Shown one piece after another: positions 32,396-46,768 of a DNA stretch of 64,000 nucleotides. The stretch covers positions 40,323,180 to 40,387,179 of the forward strand of contig OX485808.1 of assembly GCA_950295325.1 (NCBI GenBank), in the 5' to 3' direction. The number at the start of each line of letters is the position of its first letter. The stretch's first letter is position 1. Under the pieces are notes generated by a model. That model searched no databases. It was not told where the DNA came from and was given only the letters and a program-made list of their open reading frames with translations. This DNA comes from Polytrichum commune (lineage: Eukaryota > Streptophyta > Polytrichopsida > Polytrichales > Polytrichaceae). The translations under genes were made by a program, and so were the position numbers.

Positions 32396-34328
32396 CTATT
32401 TTGCAGTGTCTCGGAAGCACATTGTCGGGTTAACCATATTGTATGGAGGCGACTTCAAAATGTTCACTTCGTGTGTGACGGTTGACCTTTCCGCTGGATT
32501 GGTCTTCGTTAATGCATCCAATGCTACCTCAAACCGCATCTTCAAGGCATTTGGATCACGATTTAGCTGAAACAAGGGGGAAGTCGAATCCTTGTGATAA
32601 ATCTTCTTTGCCAAAGCACCCACTGAGAAGGACTCCGAGAGATATGTGTGCCTATGTTTCCGAGCCATCCTCATTGGAGAGGTCGATGTTCCACGCTGCC
32701 CTCGTACATGGAATAATTCAGGACCAGCACAATTGTATTGTGCTTTGTGCTTGTTCATCTCATCCACTGAATATTTTCCATAGTTAGAGGGGGCGTCCTC
32801 ATCTCCCCATGATGCCATGCCCCAATCACACACACCAATGAAAACCGTGCTCTCACGGTCTTGTGGAAAATGCAACATGACATTGTTGGAATTAAGGTCA
32901 TTGTGCAACACGTCCTGCTTGTGCACTACATCCACAATGCACATTAGAGCCCATACCAAATAAGCTCGATGCTTTCGATATACAACCAAGCGTTTTCGTG
33001 AATCAAAGTTGAGCCCTGACGCTTCAAGGATTGTGCTCTCGTGGACATCCGGAACTTGGTAGTCATAGACCCTCATGTGCTTCAAAGAGCCTCCATTCCA
33101 CCACAATAAATAGGATTCGTATGTTTTCACATGGATGTACTGTATCTTGATTACCCCAGGATGATCTACAGGACATGCCAATGCTTCAAGTGAACGCTTC
33201 TTTCGATTCTCCAAACTATTCGTGGCCTTCATAGTCTTCCCAGCCCACTCTATCCAGCTAGGGATGAATGATGCTCCATGAATTGTGACCCTCCGCACCA
33301 CTCCGTAGGACCCTTGGAAGATTTCCTTATCCAAGGCTTTGATCTCCACATCTCTAGGCAACCATATGACACCATGTCGGCCCTGAATGGCAATGTTGTC
33401 TGCCATTTGTCTGTCAATGAAAACGGGAAGGGTGCGGGCGGATGTTCCTTTTGCGCTTATTACGCCTCTTCTCCAATTCTCTAGCTTCTCGTACAGCTCA
33501 GACTTCCTGCCACCACTACTTCCCTCACCGGGATGCACAGCATCATATGTCATTGTTGGATTGTAGATTGCTTCCCTGGCTTGAGATTCAATCCATGTGC
33601 CCCAATCGCTCATGCCCCTAGCTTCTTCAAACTCAGCTCCAGCCATGCCTTCCGTGAGAAGAAAAATCAACTTGTTCTTCACCAACTCTAAACCCTTTGT
33701 ACCATCATTGAGGTATTTTTTTTTCCAAAAAAACCATGTTGTGCTTGTTAAACCATTCCAACACCAATATCCTACAATGGTTTCGAGCCTCATCGATATG
33801 TTTATCGCGTTTGCCTCTATGTCTCTTTTTCTTTGATTGAGAACCTGATGCCGTAGACCCCTCCTCCATCCCTTCCGATTCTGCTGCGCGTTTCAATCCC
33901 CGTCTTTCATCATGCTCCGAACCCTGAGGTACATCTCGAGCAGGGCTATGCGGTGTTGATGTCCACGGTGTCGGAGATTGTGGTGGCACGTTCTCCGAAC
34001 GAGTGGGTGCATTTATACCTGTGGAACTGCCTGAGCTTGGTCCCCTTCCTGTTCTCCCTCTATGTCCACTATTTCCCCGACTCCCATGTGTTCCACGGCT
34101 TCCCCGTGTTTGGTTGCCTCCTGAATGACCAACAACAAAGAACTCCTCATCAAACTGAAAAGGATCTGGACGTAGATTACGTGCTGTAGTACTTCCACTT
34201 CCGGGATCGCTTCCTGTACCCTCGCCAGTATTCGCGGATGCCTTGCTTTGGAGCCAATCACGGTGCAGCCTTGAATCCTCGTCTTGGTAAGGAGCAATGG
34301 CCTCCCCCTCCATCAAGAAAAAAATCAC
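32396..34328 (-). pseudogene. Protein kinase-like gene with one frameshift
   Basis: The N-terminal part (33705-34328) is low-complexity (SRG, TPHSPARD) with a basic KKKRHRGKR cluster. It runs into a second frame at the run of nine T at 33716-33724, after which the kinase domain continues for 465 codons. The domain has a glycine loop FQGSYGVV (about 159-166), the lysine in WAGKTM (186), HNDLNSNN in place of HRDxxxxN (297-304) and CDWG in place of DFG (322-325). HND and DWG are unusual but keep the catalytic Asp residues. It is either a pseudogene broken by one indel or an intact gene with a homopolymer error. Family not recognised; similar kinase-like genes occur in large plant repeat families. 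Confidence 0.6.
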
Positions 34329-37300
34329 GTGAATGAGTGAGTGAGTGTAAAAACGAGTGCGTGAATATGGAAAAAAAATTGCGAGGGTTACCCCACAATT
34401 TGCCCTAACCTCCCAAAACCACTAAGACCCGCGCGGTGCCACTGTCCCTTGGGATGCAACAAGGTCTCGGGTCCCTAAGTGGTGGGAAGAGAGGAAAGTG
34501 ATTATAAGTAAAGCCCCCCCGGCTTTATATAGGGAGAGGGGAGCCCAATCATGAGGTACGGACGGGGGGAAGGAAGGACGGGAGGGTCGGACGGGGGGGG
34601 GGGGGGGGGGACGGTAGCCATTTCCACTGCCAACCGTGACTTGTCTTTTTAAGTTTTAATTGGCAACCAATTATTTGTGCACATTAATTGCACAGGGTAC
34701 TCCTAATCACATCCAACACCTTTGGATGTGATAGAAATGCAAACGAGTCTAAATCAAAACTTGTCGTCGCGTCATGGTTGAACGAGTACAAACAATTCAT
34801 AATTATGTGATGGCATGGTGGATTGGAAGTAAATATTTAATAGCATTTAACATTACTCCCCCCCAGGCAAATCATGGTTTGAATTCGTACCGCTTCATAC
34901 AAGTAGGGGGGGCCATCCACGGTTAGGGTACTACTTTTGGCTGTCTAACGGAAAACGGATTTTTTTGGATAACTTCACATGCTTGGTATGCTTAGATTTG
35001 TATTGTGAAGCATATTTTGGATCATACCTACATTTCATACTCTATATCAAGTACACTAACAAAGTTAATTTAGAAGGAATAGGGTCATCTAAGATATCCT
35101 TTTGATTCCTTAAAGGACATTCAGGAGTGTTGTCTTAATTGTTCACCTTAGGATCAAGGAATGAAAAGGACAACAAGAATCAATCGAAACAATCCCAAAT
35201 TTTTTCCTCACACTCATCGTTCAAGTGTGTACCAATAGAACCAAATATGTATTGAATAGCAATTGCCCAACTTTACATGTGGCACCAAACATGTCCAAAT
35301 ATACATATACTCACGGCCACACGTAAAAGGAACGTCTAGTATTAGAATTGGACAAAAAAAATTATATGAATGTACACATGACACTTTTACCAAGGTACCA
35401 AGATACATAACAGGAAATAATTGACCACCAATGCACACCTAAATAGCAAAAAAATGCCACTGATGTGGCCTAGGGTTTAGGGTTTAGGGTTTAGGGTGAT
35501 TATTAAATAATAATAAAAATATTTCTTGATAAAGATTATGAACTATCTACTTGTTTATGTAAAATTTATTGATCAAATAATAATAAATCATGATAAAAAC
35601 CAAGATTAATGCGACAAAGTCCTTAAGTCCTTTGTCTCGAAAGTAGTACCCTGATCGTGAATGGCCCCAGGGCTAAATGGTTACTTACATACTAGTAGGT
35701 CCACTCCGAAGGGCCTAAATGGTTATGTTTGCCAAGTAGTCCACTACTTGGGGATATCAAACACCTAACTAGTATGTTATGGCTTTGAGTGTCCAGGTTA
35801 TGGTTGTAGCCATTTCCACACGCAACCGTGATTTGTCACTTCGAGCTTTAATTGGCAGTCAATTATTTGTACAAGGAAACTACTAATCCCATCCAACACA
35901 TTTGGTTGGGCAAGAAGTACCAACTTCTCTAAATCAAAAACTTGTCACGTCATAGCCCAATTCATACAAGACGGTCATAATGTCTAACATTATGGTGGAT
36001 TGGAAGTAAATATTTAATGTCACTTGACTATGGTTTGGTTAGTCAAAACATGTAATGGTTGGGTCCATGACCATGGTTAGTATCACGTCCACCTCAAGTA
36101 GGCATGGCGGATGTCAATGCAAGCAGGGACACAAAGATGTGCCTACATGTAGGCATGTCGTCACATACAAGTATCACTACCAGGTTATTTACATATTAGT
36201 AGACTTAAATGGGTCTAAGTGCTTATTTTGCCCAAATGGTCCACTACTTGGGGATATCAAACACCCAACTAGTATGGTATGGTTGGAATTGACGTTTGGA
36301 GCTTTAAGTGGTAATCAATTAGTTGTACACAATCATCGTACAAGGAAACTACTAAACACACCCAACACATTTGGTTGGGTAAGAAATGCCAGCTTGTCCA
36401 ATCCAAGGTCTTGTCACGTCATGGATTGAATTTATACCGATCCACCACTAATACACAATAATTATGGTGGATTGGGTGTAATATTTAATAACAGTTGACT
36501 TTGGTGTGGTTAGTCAAACCATGTTGCTTGAATTAGTTCCGAAATGTTCCGGATGACCAAATACAAACATTGATGAAACATACATTACATAATGACATGT
36601 ATTGTATATTAGGCCACTGGTGTTGTATATTAGGCCACCGATCATGGATACATATCATAACAAATTAGTTCCGAGATGTTCCGGATGACCAAATACAAAC
36701 AATTGATGAAACATACATTACATAATGACAGGTATTGTGTATTAGGCCACCGAGGTTGGATACATATCATAATGACATGTTGGCTCCATCATCCCATTTG
36801 GGCAGACGTAAAAGGCAATTGATGGTGATCCCCGATATGGGTGTACAATCCCGCGGCAACCGCCAATGTTTTAGGTAGTTATTAGCCCCTACACCTTCGG
36901 ATGTACCTAATATTATGATGAACTAAAAGATTTAAATAAGTGACTTGAAGGGCAATCTTACAAGTGATCCTTACAACAAACGCGGTGGCACCAAATATCA
37001 TTGGGGCTAGGACCCCAAACTGTGATGAGAGCGCATGATTAGAGTCGCACGACACTTTTGACATGTGCCACATGAGGCATATTTATTATCGCCAGGGTAG
37101 GGGATTAGGGTGGTTCACTACATCGCAATATTAAATTGGCAGTGGATTCAACACTTTGGGACTAAGTACGGGGAGGGGGGGGGAGGGTTGTAGCTTCCAG
37201 TTATACTTTAAGATGTTTGTGGTGTGAGAATCCACTCATCCATTAATACATAGCTCCATACACATCCAAATTACTCAAATATGGACCCCACCTTTTGAAT

Positions 37301-37378
37301 TAAAGGTACCCCCTACTTTATATCACTTAGCTTCACCCAAGTATTTCCAAACCTACATCCTAACATGTTGGCTCCATA
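34329..37378. repeat. Gene-free region of diverged repeats
   Basis: Three diverged copies of a 200-250 bp block start near 34655, 35840 and 36310 and share CATCCAACAC(A/C)TTTGG and TATGGTGGATTGG. Two near-tandem copies of a 120-130 bp block begin at about 36535 and 36666 (TTCCGGATGACCAAATACAAAC). A short TAGGGTT array of about four units lies at 35471-35497. No coding region is supported. Confidence 0.7.
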
Positions 37379-40300
37379 TTATCCAATAGCCCCTGAAATT
37401 TCATTCACCGCTTCAACTGGGATTGTTGAGTCTGAAGTAGGGGGCTCGTCAACCACTCTACCAACCCACCTGCTACCTACACGAGTTCTGGTTGCAGTCC
37501 ACGCAGCATGGGCAACATTCGCCACCGATGAATGATAGGCTAGGCGTTTACGCTCTGACATTTGGGCTTTGTTTGCATCAACAATGGGCGAATGCAAAGA
37601 TAGCTCCTTCAATTTTGCGGCGTTTGCAAACCTATGCTGGATATTTCGATACCAGTGTTGGTATTGTTGTACAATAGGACTAGACTTTCGCCCGGTGCCA
37701 CCATGTTGGGTGTGGTGTTGAAGACTGGACTTGGCCGCATGGTGGGATTTTTCCATCCCCTGGTTGTTCCAAACAACCAAACTTCCATATTCTTGAACAA
37801 ACCATGGGGCGTGCCTTATAAGAACATGTTGCAAACCATAAACAAAGTGTCCAGTCAATGATATGGACCCTGCTTGAACAATACGGCAATGGCATAACAA
37901 AACCGATTTCAGGATATAAATGACTCACCATGTAGTGGGTGATATGTTCCTCTCCAAAGTTTCGTATGAACAACCTTCCGAACTCTTCCACCTTTGTTTG
38001 GAACACAGATCGTTGATTGTCTGTGAGAGTCAATCCACACAAATATGGGTAGATTTGTTCCAACGCAATCCATGTTGCCACCCTACCAAGATAGGCTTGC
38101 CCTCGCTGCAGCTGGTTGTCCTCTGAACGAAGGATATCTTTCCACACTCGATCCTGGCCCGACCAAGTCGATGGTTGGAACAACCTCCCAGCATTAACTC
38201 CACTTAGAGAGGGTTTTTTTGGTATGTTGCTGTTGGGTCCACTGCGGTCAATGTCTTTGCTAATGACCACATTCCCACCGTGCATGCCTGTAGCTGATAG
38301 AAACTTCTCCATTCTCTCTATTGCTACTTCATTTCTTGATGGGTTGGACATGTTCCAAATGAACATAATATGCAAATGTATTAGCTTTTCGGTGATCCTG
38401 GTTAGAGCATGTAGGGTGCAGATGTGAACTCTCTCCAACGGTATGGGCAAAATAGGGTTCCACCTGTCTCTATTGCCAACCTCAATTGGCCCCAAGCTGA
38501 CACTACATGCAAACAACCCACCATTCCAGTTGTTTTTGGCTCTGCTTTTTGCTACAAGTAAAGCTGTTGGAGCGGACACAACCGAAGATTGCTCCCTTTC
38601 TTGATTGCAGTAGACGCACGCGAACTTGGACATGGCACCACCCTTAAGTCCATACATGCACTTGATGGTCTTCATATCAGCACTCAAATGCCATTCCACT
38701 TTGAATGTACCTATGTTTAGTACCACCAAAGGTCGCCCTAATTCTTGGGCAGCAATCACCTCCGGGAATTTTGTTTGGGCAAATGTCCACTTTAGAACCT
38801 CATATGACTCCTTTGCAATAAGGAAACATGCTATCGGCCAAATCTCTTGCTCTGATTGCACAGAGAAATATCTTTCATATGATTTTATGACCTCTGGATC
38901 TAAGGCACGATTCATGAGGGTTATGGAAACTCTCTCATACTTTTTTCCATGCATAATCTCGGCCTCATCAAGTTTTAGCACAAACTTGAGTGGATCATCA
39001 CCAATCTCTGCAAATATAGAGAACCTCACCCAAGTCAGTTTCTACCCTAACCTCTTTTACAAAAAACATTGAAACACTCAGGATATGGTGTCAGAAGCTC
39101 CACCACATACCTTCCTCTGTGATCCCATACAATGCCACCATAGTCCGCTGAACAACTTCAATGTCGGCAAAAAATGTGTTTTTGTCATTCAGAACAATCA
39201 TCTTGTCCTTCTCATGCTTTGACTTCGATGATGTCCTAGCTGGTGCTACCTCATGCGTATTGTTTATGTGGTAGTAGTCCCCCACAAAATCCTTAAGCTT
39301 CATGTTCAAGTCCACTCTCAACATCCTCACCTATCACAACAATCACCAATCCATTACGTAAGTTCTTGTGACAACAAAATTTGGTGCCCAAGACAAAATC
39401 AAATATGAAGGAGGCAGTGGGACCAACATACCTTGTTAGGAGTAGGTAGGAAGTTGGCTTTCAGGTCTTTGTCGACAATACCAACTCGACCTTTGATAGT
39501 TTTATAGATTTCTCCATAACCACGTTGGGACACCCCTGTCATGTCACATGCTGCCAAGATTGACTCGGTGTCAATCTCAGCACCAATCTTCTCTAAGTAG
39601 TAATTGGCCATTCTTTTTGCAACAAAACTCAATTTTGTTGTGGATCCAAGAGCTAATGCTTCATCTCTTGATAACATCCCAGCAAGCACGGTAGCAATTC
39701 CTTCTTGAGAGGATTTGTCCCCACACAATCTCTTCCTACCACCACTTCCCTTGTTGCCATCAACCACCTGGTGGTGAGTGTTGGGTTGCAACAAACGTCT
39801 AATTGCTGAAATACGAGCACGTCTTTGACCTCCTTTTTGTGCCAATTGGTCCAAAGACCGAGTTTGGCGAAGTTGGGACCTTGTACCAAAGGGTGTCATC
39901 ACCAACTTCTGTAGTTTCTGTTGGAGCTTCACGATTTCGTTTTTTGCATCTGTTAATTCCATTGTAAGGGTGTCAAGAACATGTAGGTGTTCTTGGCTCA
40001 ACATTGCTAGGCGCTCGTCTGATTCTCTCTTACCCTCCTCTAAAATTCGTTCATGAGCCAGTGTTGCCTCTGTGGCTTGACACTCATATACATGCAGATG
40101 TTGCTTGTATGCATCCAAATTGATTTCCAAATCTCGTTGCAAGGTTAAGCATTATTCTCTCAAGTTTTCACTCTGCAGCTGGTAGGATTTCATCTCATCT
40201 GTTCTACCCTGTTGCAATTCAAGCACTTCAAGAGCCCAACGTTTTCTCACTACATCCAATTCATTCAACAAATGTGCAATAAAAAGTTGCAAGCGCTCAA

Positions 40301-40950
40301 TCTCTGTTTTGGTACTGACATTGTCGTCTAATACTTTCTGCTGAAGAATTCTCACAAAGTTGGTGCTATATCCATCTGGACCACCCAACTTCTCGACATA
40401 CCCTAAAAGACCTGTTTGTCCATGACATACAAATTCTAAAAATGACTTTAGTGTCCTGAACGGTGGAGGCATCCCAGTGGAAGGATCTGCCGGATAGATG
40501 GATCCATCAAGCCACAGGTCGATATTGGTGTCACCTGCTTTGCGCTTGATTGGAAAACAAGTCTTTGGATTTTGCCCCTCCATAATTCAACTACCTCTTT
40601 TAAAAACAGGTGCATACTTTGAATCAAGAACCACTGATGGAACATAGGCGCGACAAATGTTGGCCTCATCAAGCAATGCCATTAGAACATCCAACAAAAA
40701 AGTGGAACAACTGCAACTGATTGAATTTTTGACACAACAGAGGGTCTGGTTCTCCCATGTTGATGGAGGGGAAACCATACAACCGTCATCCAAGATTCGA
40801 ATAGTGGATTTTGGGTGGGAAATTGGGCCAATTGGTCGCAGTTCATCCACATCAGAATGAGTACATTTGGGGGGAATTAGAACTTGAACAACACTTTGTA
40901 CTGGAGGGTGAGGACACCATACAAGTATGAATGGTTGTTAATAGATCCAC
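37379..40950 (-). pseudogene. Multi-exon transposase-like gene with a premature stop
   Basis: Supported exons in transcription order: a 5' exon ending near 40587 (DELRPIGPISHPKS); 40583-39433 (MEGQNPKTC... through a long coiled coil, ending PTPNK/GTATGT); about 39321-39111; 39013-37937 (EIGDDPLKFVLK..., ending HITHYM/GTGAGT); and 37877-37379. The main exon has WHLSADMKTIKCMYGLKGG followed by CVYC and later HALTRITEKLIHLH; the last has NNQGMEKSHHAAKSSLQHH. This resembles a widespread family of transposase-like proteins with a D..K...G...CxxC core, which I cannot name. A single in-frame TAA at 40152 interrupts the coiled-coil exon and is the only clear lesion. Copy 1 (2673-3360) retains only its 5' part. 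Confidence 0.5.
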
Positions 40951-43874
40951 CGCCGCAATCATATTCCAATGTGAAATCTGATAGATGAAGCAAACATATA
41001 CAAATAAACTCATTTCTATGATAATGCCAATTGTGCACCGAGACGCAATGAAAAATTGGGAGCCATCAACTATGCTGATCAAACCCGGGCCTATAGTATA
41101 GTTGCAGTCGTGATGAAAGGTTTTTTGTTTGATTAATGGATTCCAACATAATTTCCTTGGCAACCCCAATTATGAAGTTCACTCAAATATTCAAAACAGG
41201 GAGCATGTCTTCAAATTATCATATATTAATATTTGTCACATTTTGAATTGAGAAGAGCCGTGAATTGCGAAGAATCAACAACTCTAATCTAAATATTGTG
41301 GACATTGGACGTTAGAATATACGATCATCGTCCATGCAAAGGCCTATCTTGTATTAATATTGGTCATAACATTGTGGTGGGAGGATCAAGCAAGTGGGGT
41401 GAATTAACAACTATGATATGATCCCACTAACTTGCAACAATAATGGCCCGGATTTTGCGATGGCAAGAATCAACGGCTTTGATCGGGCTATGATGTAACT
41501 AATGGGGGGAATGTTTAGTGAATCTCCCACTCAATCAACCCCACTTCAAGTAGTCATCACATGGACACACCTAGTGACACATAGCTTCACCCATTGTGGT
41601 ACACCTCCCTTGGGCATGTACAGTTAGTACCAGCCTTGCCAATCCCTCACTCATTGGAAAGACTCCTCCTTAGCTCCACGTAGATTTCCATCCCTCATCC
41701 ATCCGCCATGCAAGCATTGAAGTGGATGATTTAAGTTGCCAACCGGGCAACCCAAACACCACCTCATCGTCCTTCACCTCATCGATGTGACGCCGGCTGG
41801 ACATTGTGGAGGCCACGGCATCCCCCCAAGTACCGGAGGAGTACACCATTTAATTGTAGTTTGTACGCCCAAATATTAGAGAAAAGCCTTTTTCTCGACC
41901 AAACTCGTGGGCACCTTTTGAGTCCATTCCTCCTCTAATGTATGTAGCACAACATGTTGTAAGAACGGATAATGATACTAAAATTTTATGACAATGCAAA
42001 CCAAATGCATTATATATAGAAAGAAAGCTTCACACTACAAACAGGGGTTTAAGTAAAATTAGAGTAAGTCCAAGTACATAATTATAACATAATGAATTTT
42101 ATCGTAAAATCTTCTAATAGAGTTGTATGGTGGGATTCTACAATAGAAGATGCAAAGTTCATCATGTTAAGATTATATTAGTTGTTATTATTACATTTTA
42201 TTACTTATTATTTAATTGAATTTAATGGATCATTTACCGACATGTTTTATTAATGATAACATTCAAGTTTATAGTGAGGATTCACATGATATCTCCCATA
42301 AGATCTACGTTTATCAAAAGTGGATTGACAGATCTGCCCATTGGATGGAGGCACCCCAAAAGTCTAGATTTTTAGAATATGTCTAAATATGCTTAAAAAT
42401 GAGTTTACATAGCTCCCTCATTTATTAATTCTTTTCTTCTTCTGCTAGATCCAGCTCTCGTTCTAAACGCATGAAATTTGTACGGATAGTAGAATTCCAA
42501 CTCATAGATTGCAAGATAAGCTAGGGACCTGATTGAAATAATTGACATTACCAATAACAATAAAGCTTATGATACTGGCACTACTAGAATCTAATGGATT
42601 TAATGTCATATTCGTTTGTCAACTTTGTGACATTCTTAGTTTTCACTAAGAGAAAATGTCATATTTTTTTCACATTATTGTGCTCAATAAGTTGACATTA
42701 ACACAGTCCAAACACATTAGTGTGGGATTCAAAAAGAGTTGAACTTGGGTCAACTCTTCACTCACCACAAGGCTCACCCACCAAACCAAACTTGGTTTTT
42801 AAATCTTTATCCTTCAAATGTGCGCTTGTAGGACCAGTACGAGGTATGTGGGTGTTATTCGGTTACTTTTCAAAATGGGACCCCAAAACTTGATTGGTGT
42901 GTGGTACACCGATCAAGCATCAAAGAATAGACACCATAAAGGCACATGTTTAAAAGAGATTACACTATGTCTTCAAAGTTAATTAACTACTTCACAATCA
43001 AGAGTACATAAATCATATGTTTGCGAGAAGACCTATGTATTCAGTTGAGGAAACAACAAACATACACTTTCAATAAGCATAGCTAAATAGGGGAGGTCCG
43101 ATGTTCAATCCGATCATCTTTGTTGAGGATTCATCATAGATCCACAACTGCAACACAAAGTTGATCACGTAAATCTGATCAATAGAAAAGACTCGGGAGC
43201 ACAAGCTGAAAAACGAGCCACTTAACATCCGCTTACGTTGGAAACCTTTCTGGATACATCAAATGCACCTCCCGCGAAGACTGTTTGAAGAAGGCCCCAA
43301 ATCCAAACTTGCTCAAAACATGCTCGCACATCCACTATAAGTATAGATCATGCTCAAGATGCCATGTGGTCCTGACAATTCGAGGACGAGGATGTACATG
43401 TAAAGTTCATTTCATCATACAATGTTGAGTTTCACACTCCGCGATATACATCTTGTAGAAAAACTTGCAGCACAGACATGAATCCACGGATCCCTCCACC
43501 ATGATCGACCACGATGCCACCATGTATGTTGGTACCCTAAAGTGCGAGGATCCATGAAGTAGCTGCCGACATGTTGGCATGATTTCTTGAGACGGACGAT
43601 AACGAGGACGTGGAAGCAGTGTCCGGGGAGATGTTGGGCATAATCGATCGAGATCCTAGTGTTTCCAAGTCCAACCCGTTACATGTTGACACCTTTCAGC
43701 GTTTCTTCGTTATTTTGAGATAGAGTTCAGAAATTCCTCTGAAATGGTCGGTAATTTTTTTCCAGTCTTGAACTTGAACCGGTTATTTTCAAAAGTCAAC
43801 CGGTTCATCTGTAACTAGCTAGTAGCGGTCGGTTGTCCCCGTACATTGCGTGGAAGGCCGCAGGATATCAACTC

Positions 43875-43881
43875 TATATAA
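43875..43881 (+). promoter_or_regulatory. TATA box of the second secreted-protein gene
   Basis: TATATAA, identical in sequence and spacing to the box at 6291. Confidence 0.55.
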
Positions 43882-43989
43882 CAAGCGTTGCGACCTCAGA
43901 GTTCATCATCCGCTCTCCAAGTTTCCACCGCAGCTTTAAGTCCTTTTGAGCTGCACTTCCCCTCCCAATTCGGTCCACCACTTGATCAA

Positions 43990-44388
43990 ATGGCTTCCAA
44001 CGCAAAGTTCGCTCTCGTGTTCATGCTCCTGTTGGCCACTGTCATGGCCGCATGTGCCTGCACAAATTGCCCCAAGTATGTGCCTTGCAAGAACGAGTAT
44101 TGTGCGCCTATCACAGTGAACGGCATAGTGATCGATGCGAATGTCACAATCGATGTCCTTGTCGATGTTACTGGGGTAATCGAATTGAAAGTGACGAACC
44201 TGTTGGGGGAGGTTGTCACAGGAACTTACACTTGCCCAGATGACGTGACCGCGCTCGTGTTCGTTCAGGTCGGCTTGGGTATCGCGGTGAAGGTGCTCGC
44301 TGCTGTGACTGCGTCATTGGTAGGCACGGTCCTCGCAATCCTTGACATCACCCTTGAGCTCTGCGCCCTCGTCACCATTAATTTATAA
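43990..44388 (+). CDS. Small secreted cysteine-containing hydrophobic protein, copy 2
   Basis: 132 residues, identical to the product of 6406-6804: signal peptide to about residue 21, cysteine cluster at 22-38, C82, C125 and a hydrophobic C-terminal third. Promoter and downstream sequence are duplicated with it, so both copies should be expressed alike. Two intact copies in an otherwise decayed region may give a dosage effect, but they may also be one gene seen on two haplotypes. Confidence 0.75.
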   Translation: MASNAKFALVFMLLLATVMAACACTNCPKYVPCKNEYCAPITVNGIVIDANVTIDVLVDVTGVIELKVTNLLGEVVTGTYTCPDDVTALVFVQVGLGIAVKVLAAVTASLVGTVLAILDITLELCALVTINL

Positions 44389-46768
44389 AGCTCGACTTCC
44401 CTGAGCAACTCTTGAGGTACCAACTACGAATGATATTGCATTGAGGCTCCGGCTGTGGAGTTCCTTTCAGAATGATCAACTTTTCCCTGACTTCCAGTGA
44501 CAATCTCATAGCTCAAAATTGGATGTTAAATGTTACGAGTTATAGTTTGAATGTTCTCTCAGCATGTCAATCACATCCAACTGGTATATAGTCTGTTTTG
44601 CATTCATGGGACATGTTGGAGTTTAAACTGAGTCATGGAACGCAATTCATGAGGTCGTGCCCAGTGTAGCTAATCGGTATTGGTATCATGGTATTCAAGC
44701 AATATTGATGATTGTCCGTGGAATTTTTTGTTGTGTTTTTATGTGGTATTTTACAGATGTCACGACTTGGGCTCGAATGGCAGGGAGCCTCGGATGACTT
44801 CTCATTCACACGAGTGGTTGAGAATGCCCTACAAAGAGCCGAAGAATGTGTCCCCATGCGGCCAATGATCTACGCCTACTTATATATAGTTCCTGTTTTG
44901 CAACACCTTGAAATCCATAAGTTTTTGTGTTACAATTCCAACACAATAGATGGAATCCTACAATTCGACGAATTTGCGGATCCACACTTGTGATGGAATT
45001 GGATACTATGTGACAAGCAGAGTTGGTAGAGGCTTGTGCAGCAACATGTTGCAAAAGTGGTCACGCATGTCATATCTTTTTAATGTTCCCTTCAATCTCA
45101 TGTTTAACAATGTGAGACTATTGAAATATTGAATGATAAACATGCGTTGAAGTTTTTGCATACCAATGGCCTAAATGTCATGAAGATGAGTTGTTCAAGT
45201 TTTGCAGCTCGATGGATACAATAATTGTCCATTCTCTTTGTGCTCACTCACGAGCGTTGTGAACCTGCACTCAAACTAATTTGTATAGGGAGACATTGAT
45301 GTAATGGTAGAAATGTAGTGCACAATCATGTTGATTTTCCTATTGAATGATTGTCTTTAATTTGGTTTGTTGGTCAAAAGTATTCATTATTTGAAACTTG
45401 GAAATAGCACTTTCTTTTACCTATTCTGGATAGTATCACCACCTCATATGTCTACAAATAGATATTGAATATTACAATTATATGGTTAAGCTCACTTTTC
45501 ATGGTTCCATGATTATTGGGGTGCTTCACAAAAACACACATCATTGATCACATTCTTACTAAATCCACATCACATTGTATAAAGTATATTAATTTTACTA
45601 CATACGCTCAGTTAGGGCTTATCAGTGTCTGAGTGAATTTTTTCATTCAGGAGGTAAAAATACAATGAGCTATTCTTTAGCCTAACAATATTTCTAACCA
45701 AGTTGACTTTTAGTATTGGTATCAACAACCCTGAGCTGGTTGGGCCAAGAGCTTGCAATGCAGAGACAATCATAATGATTTGGCCCTCAACCTACATGGG
45801 GCTTTGTTTTACGAAGACCCCTTCATCAATGATGGTTGAGTTTACCAAGAGGCCACAAAGCCTGAGTTTATACACTCAAAACATTTAAAAACATGATTGT
45901 GAAAAATTGTGAATCCTAATGTCTTGAGATTACCATCATTTATTAGTCTTTAGTTATATATATGAATTTAAACTCATGATCAATTCTTCGAGTGAAGATT
46001 TTTGTAATTTTTTCATGGTATGTATAACAAACCAATCACTCATCCAAGTGGACAACATCGTTTCCATATCCCTTGTGTTTTTTGTATCCACATGCAAAGC
46101 ACTTCATCCATAACCTATGATTTGTATCCATGTGACCCAAGCACTTATACCACATGAACATCTTGAGTAGGTCAATGTCTCGGTCGTATCTAAACTCATC
46201 GCATACCGTAAAGGGCTCTCTATCTCACCTTTGTATGTGCATGAATACAGTTTCCACGTGGATGCAAGTGGGTCTTAGCAAATCTAAGCTTGACACGTGG
46301 CAAAATTTGAGGGGAACATAATTCATTTATGTCGGAATAGAGAGCCCTCTACGGTAGTCTCCTCTTGCCAATCTTGTGGTCCCTATGTCTTAGCACATTA
46401 GGGGAGGAATGCACTCAAAAGGTGCCCACGAGTTTGGTCCCAAAAAAAGATTTTCTCTAATATTTTGTCTTCAAAACTCAAATGAAAATGAGGTTCGGCT
46501 CAAAGGTACTAGAAACCGGAACCACTGAACTATTGACACATTAGGGTGTGGACTTGTCATGGTGTAGTCCTTTAGTACTTGTGATGTTGCCGTGACCTCC
46601 ACTATGTATTTCCGGAGTCAAATCAACAAGGTCGAGTACGCTAAGAACGACTCCATTGGCTTGGACCCATGGTCTAAAACCATGTTGCACCTAATGTGCC
46701 ATGTGAGCTCATGGGTACGCCCTCGTACTACGGGGCTTGGCATATTAAGAATCTTATTTTTTGGTTAT
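44389..46768. other. Gene-poor stretch, copy 2
   Basis: Counterpart of 6805-9184; no supported gene or RNA. Confidence 0.4.

Noticed and set aside
34590..34612. Long G runs as functional quadruplexes
   Set aside because: They are simple homopolymer-like tracts with no link to a gene start, and their length is prone to sequencing error.
35471..35497. TTTAGGG run as a telomere or healed break
   Set aside because: Only about four units. It supports a plant origin but no structural claim.
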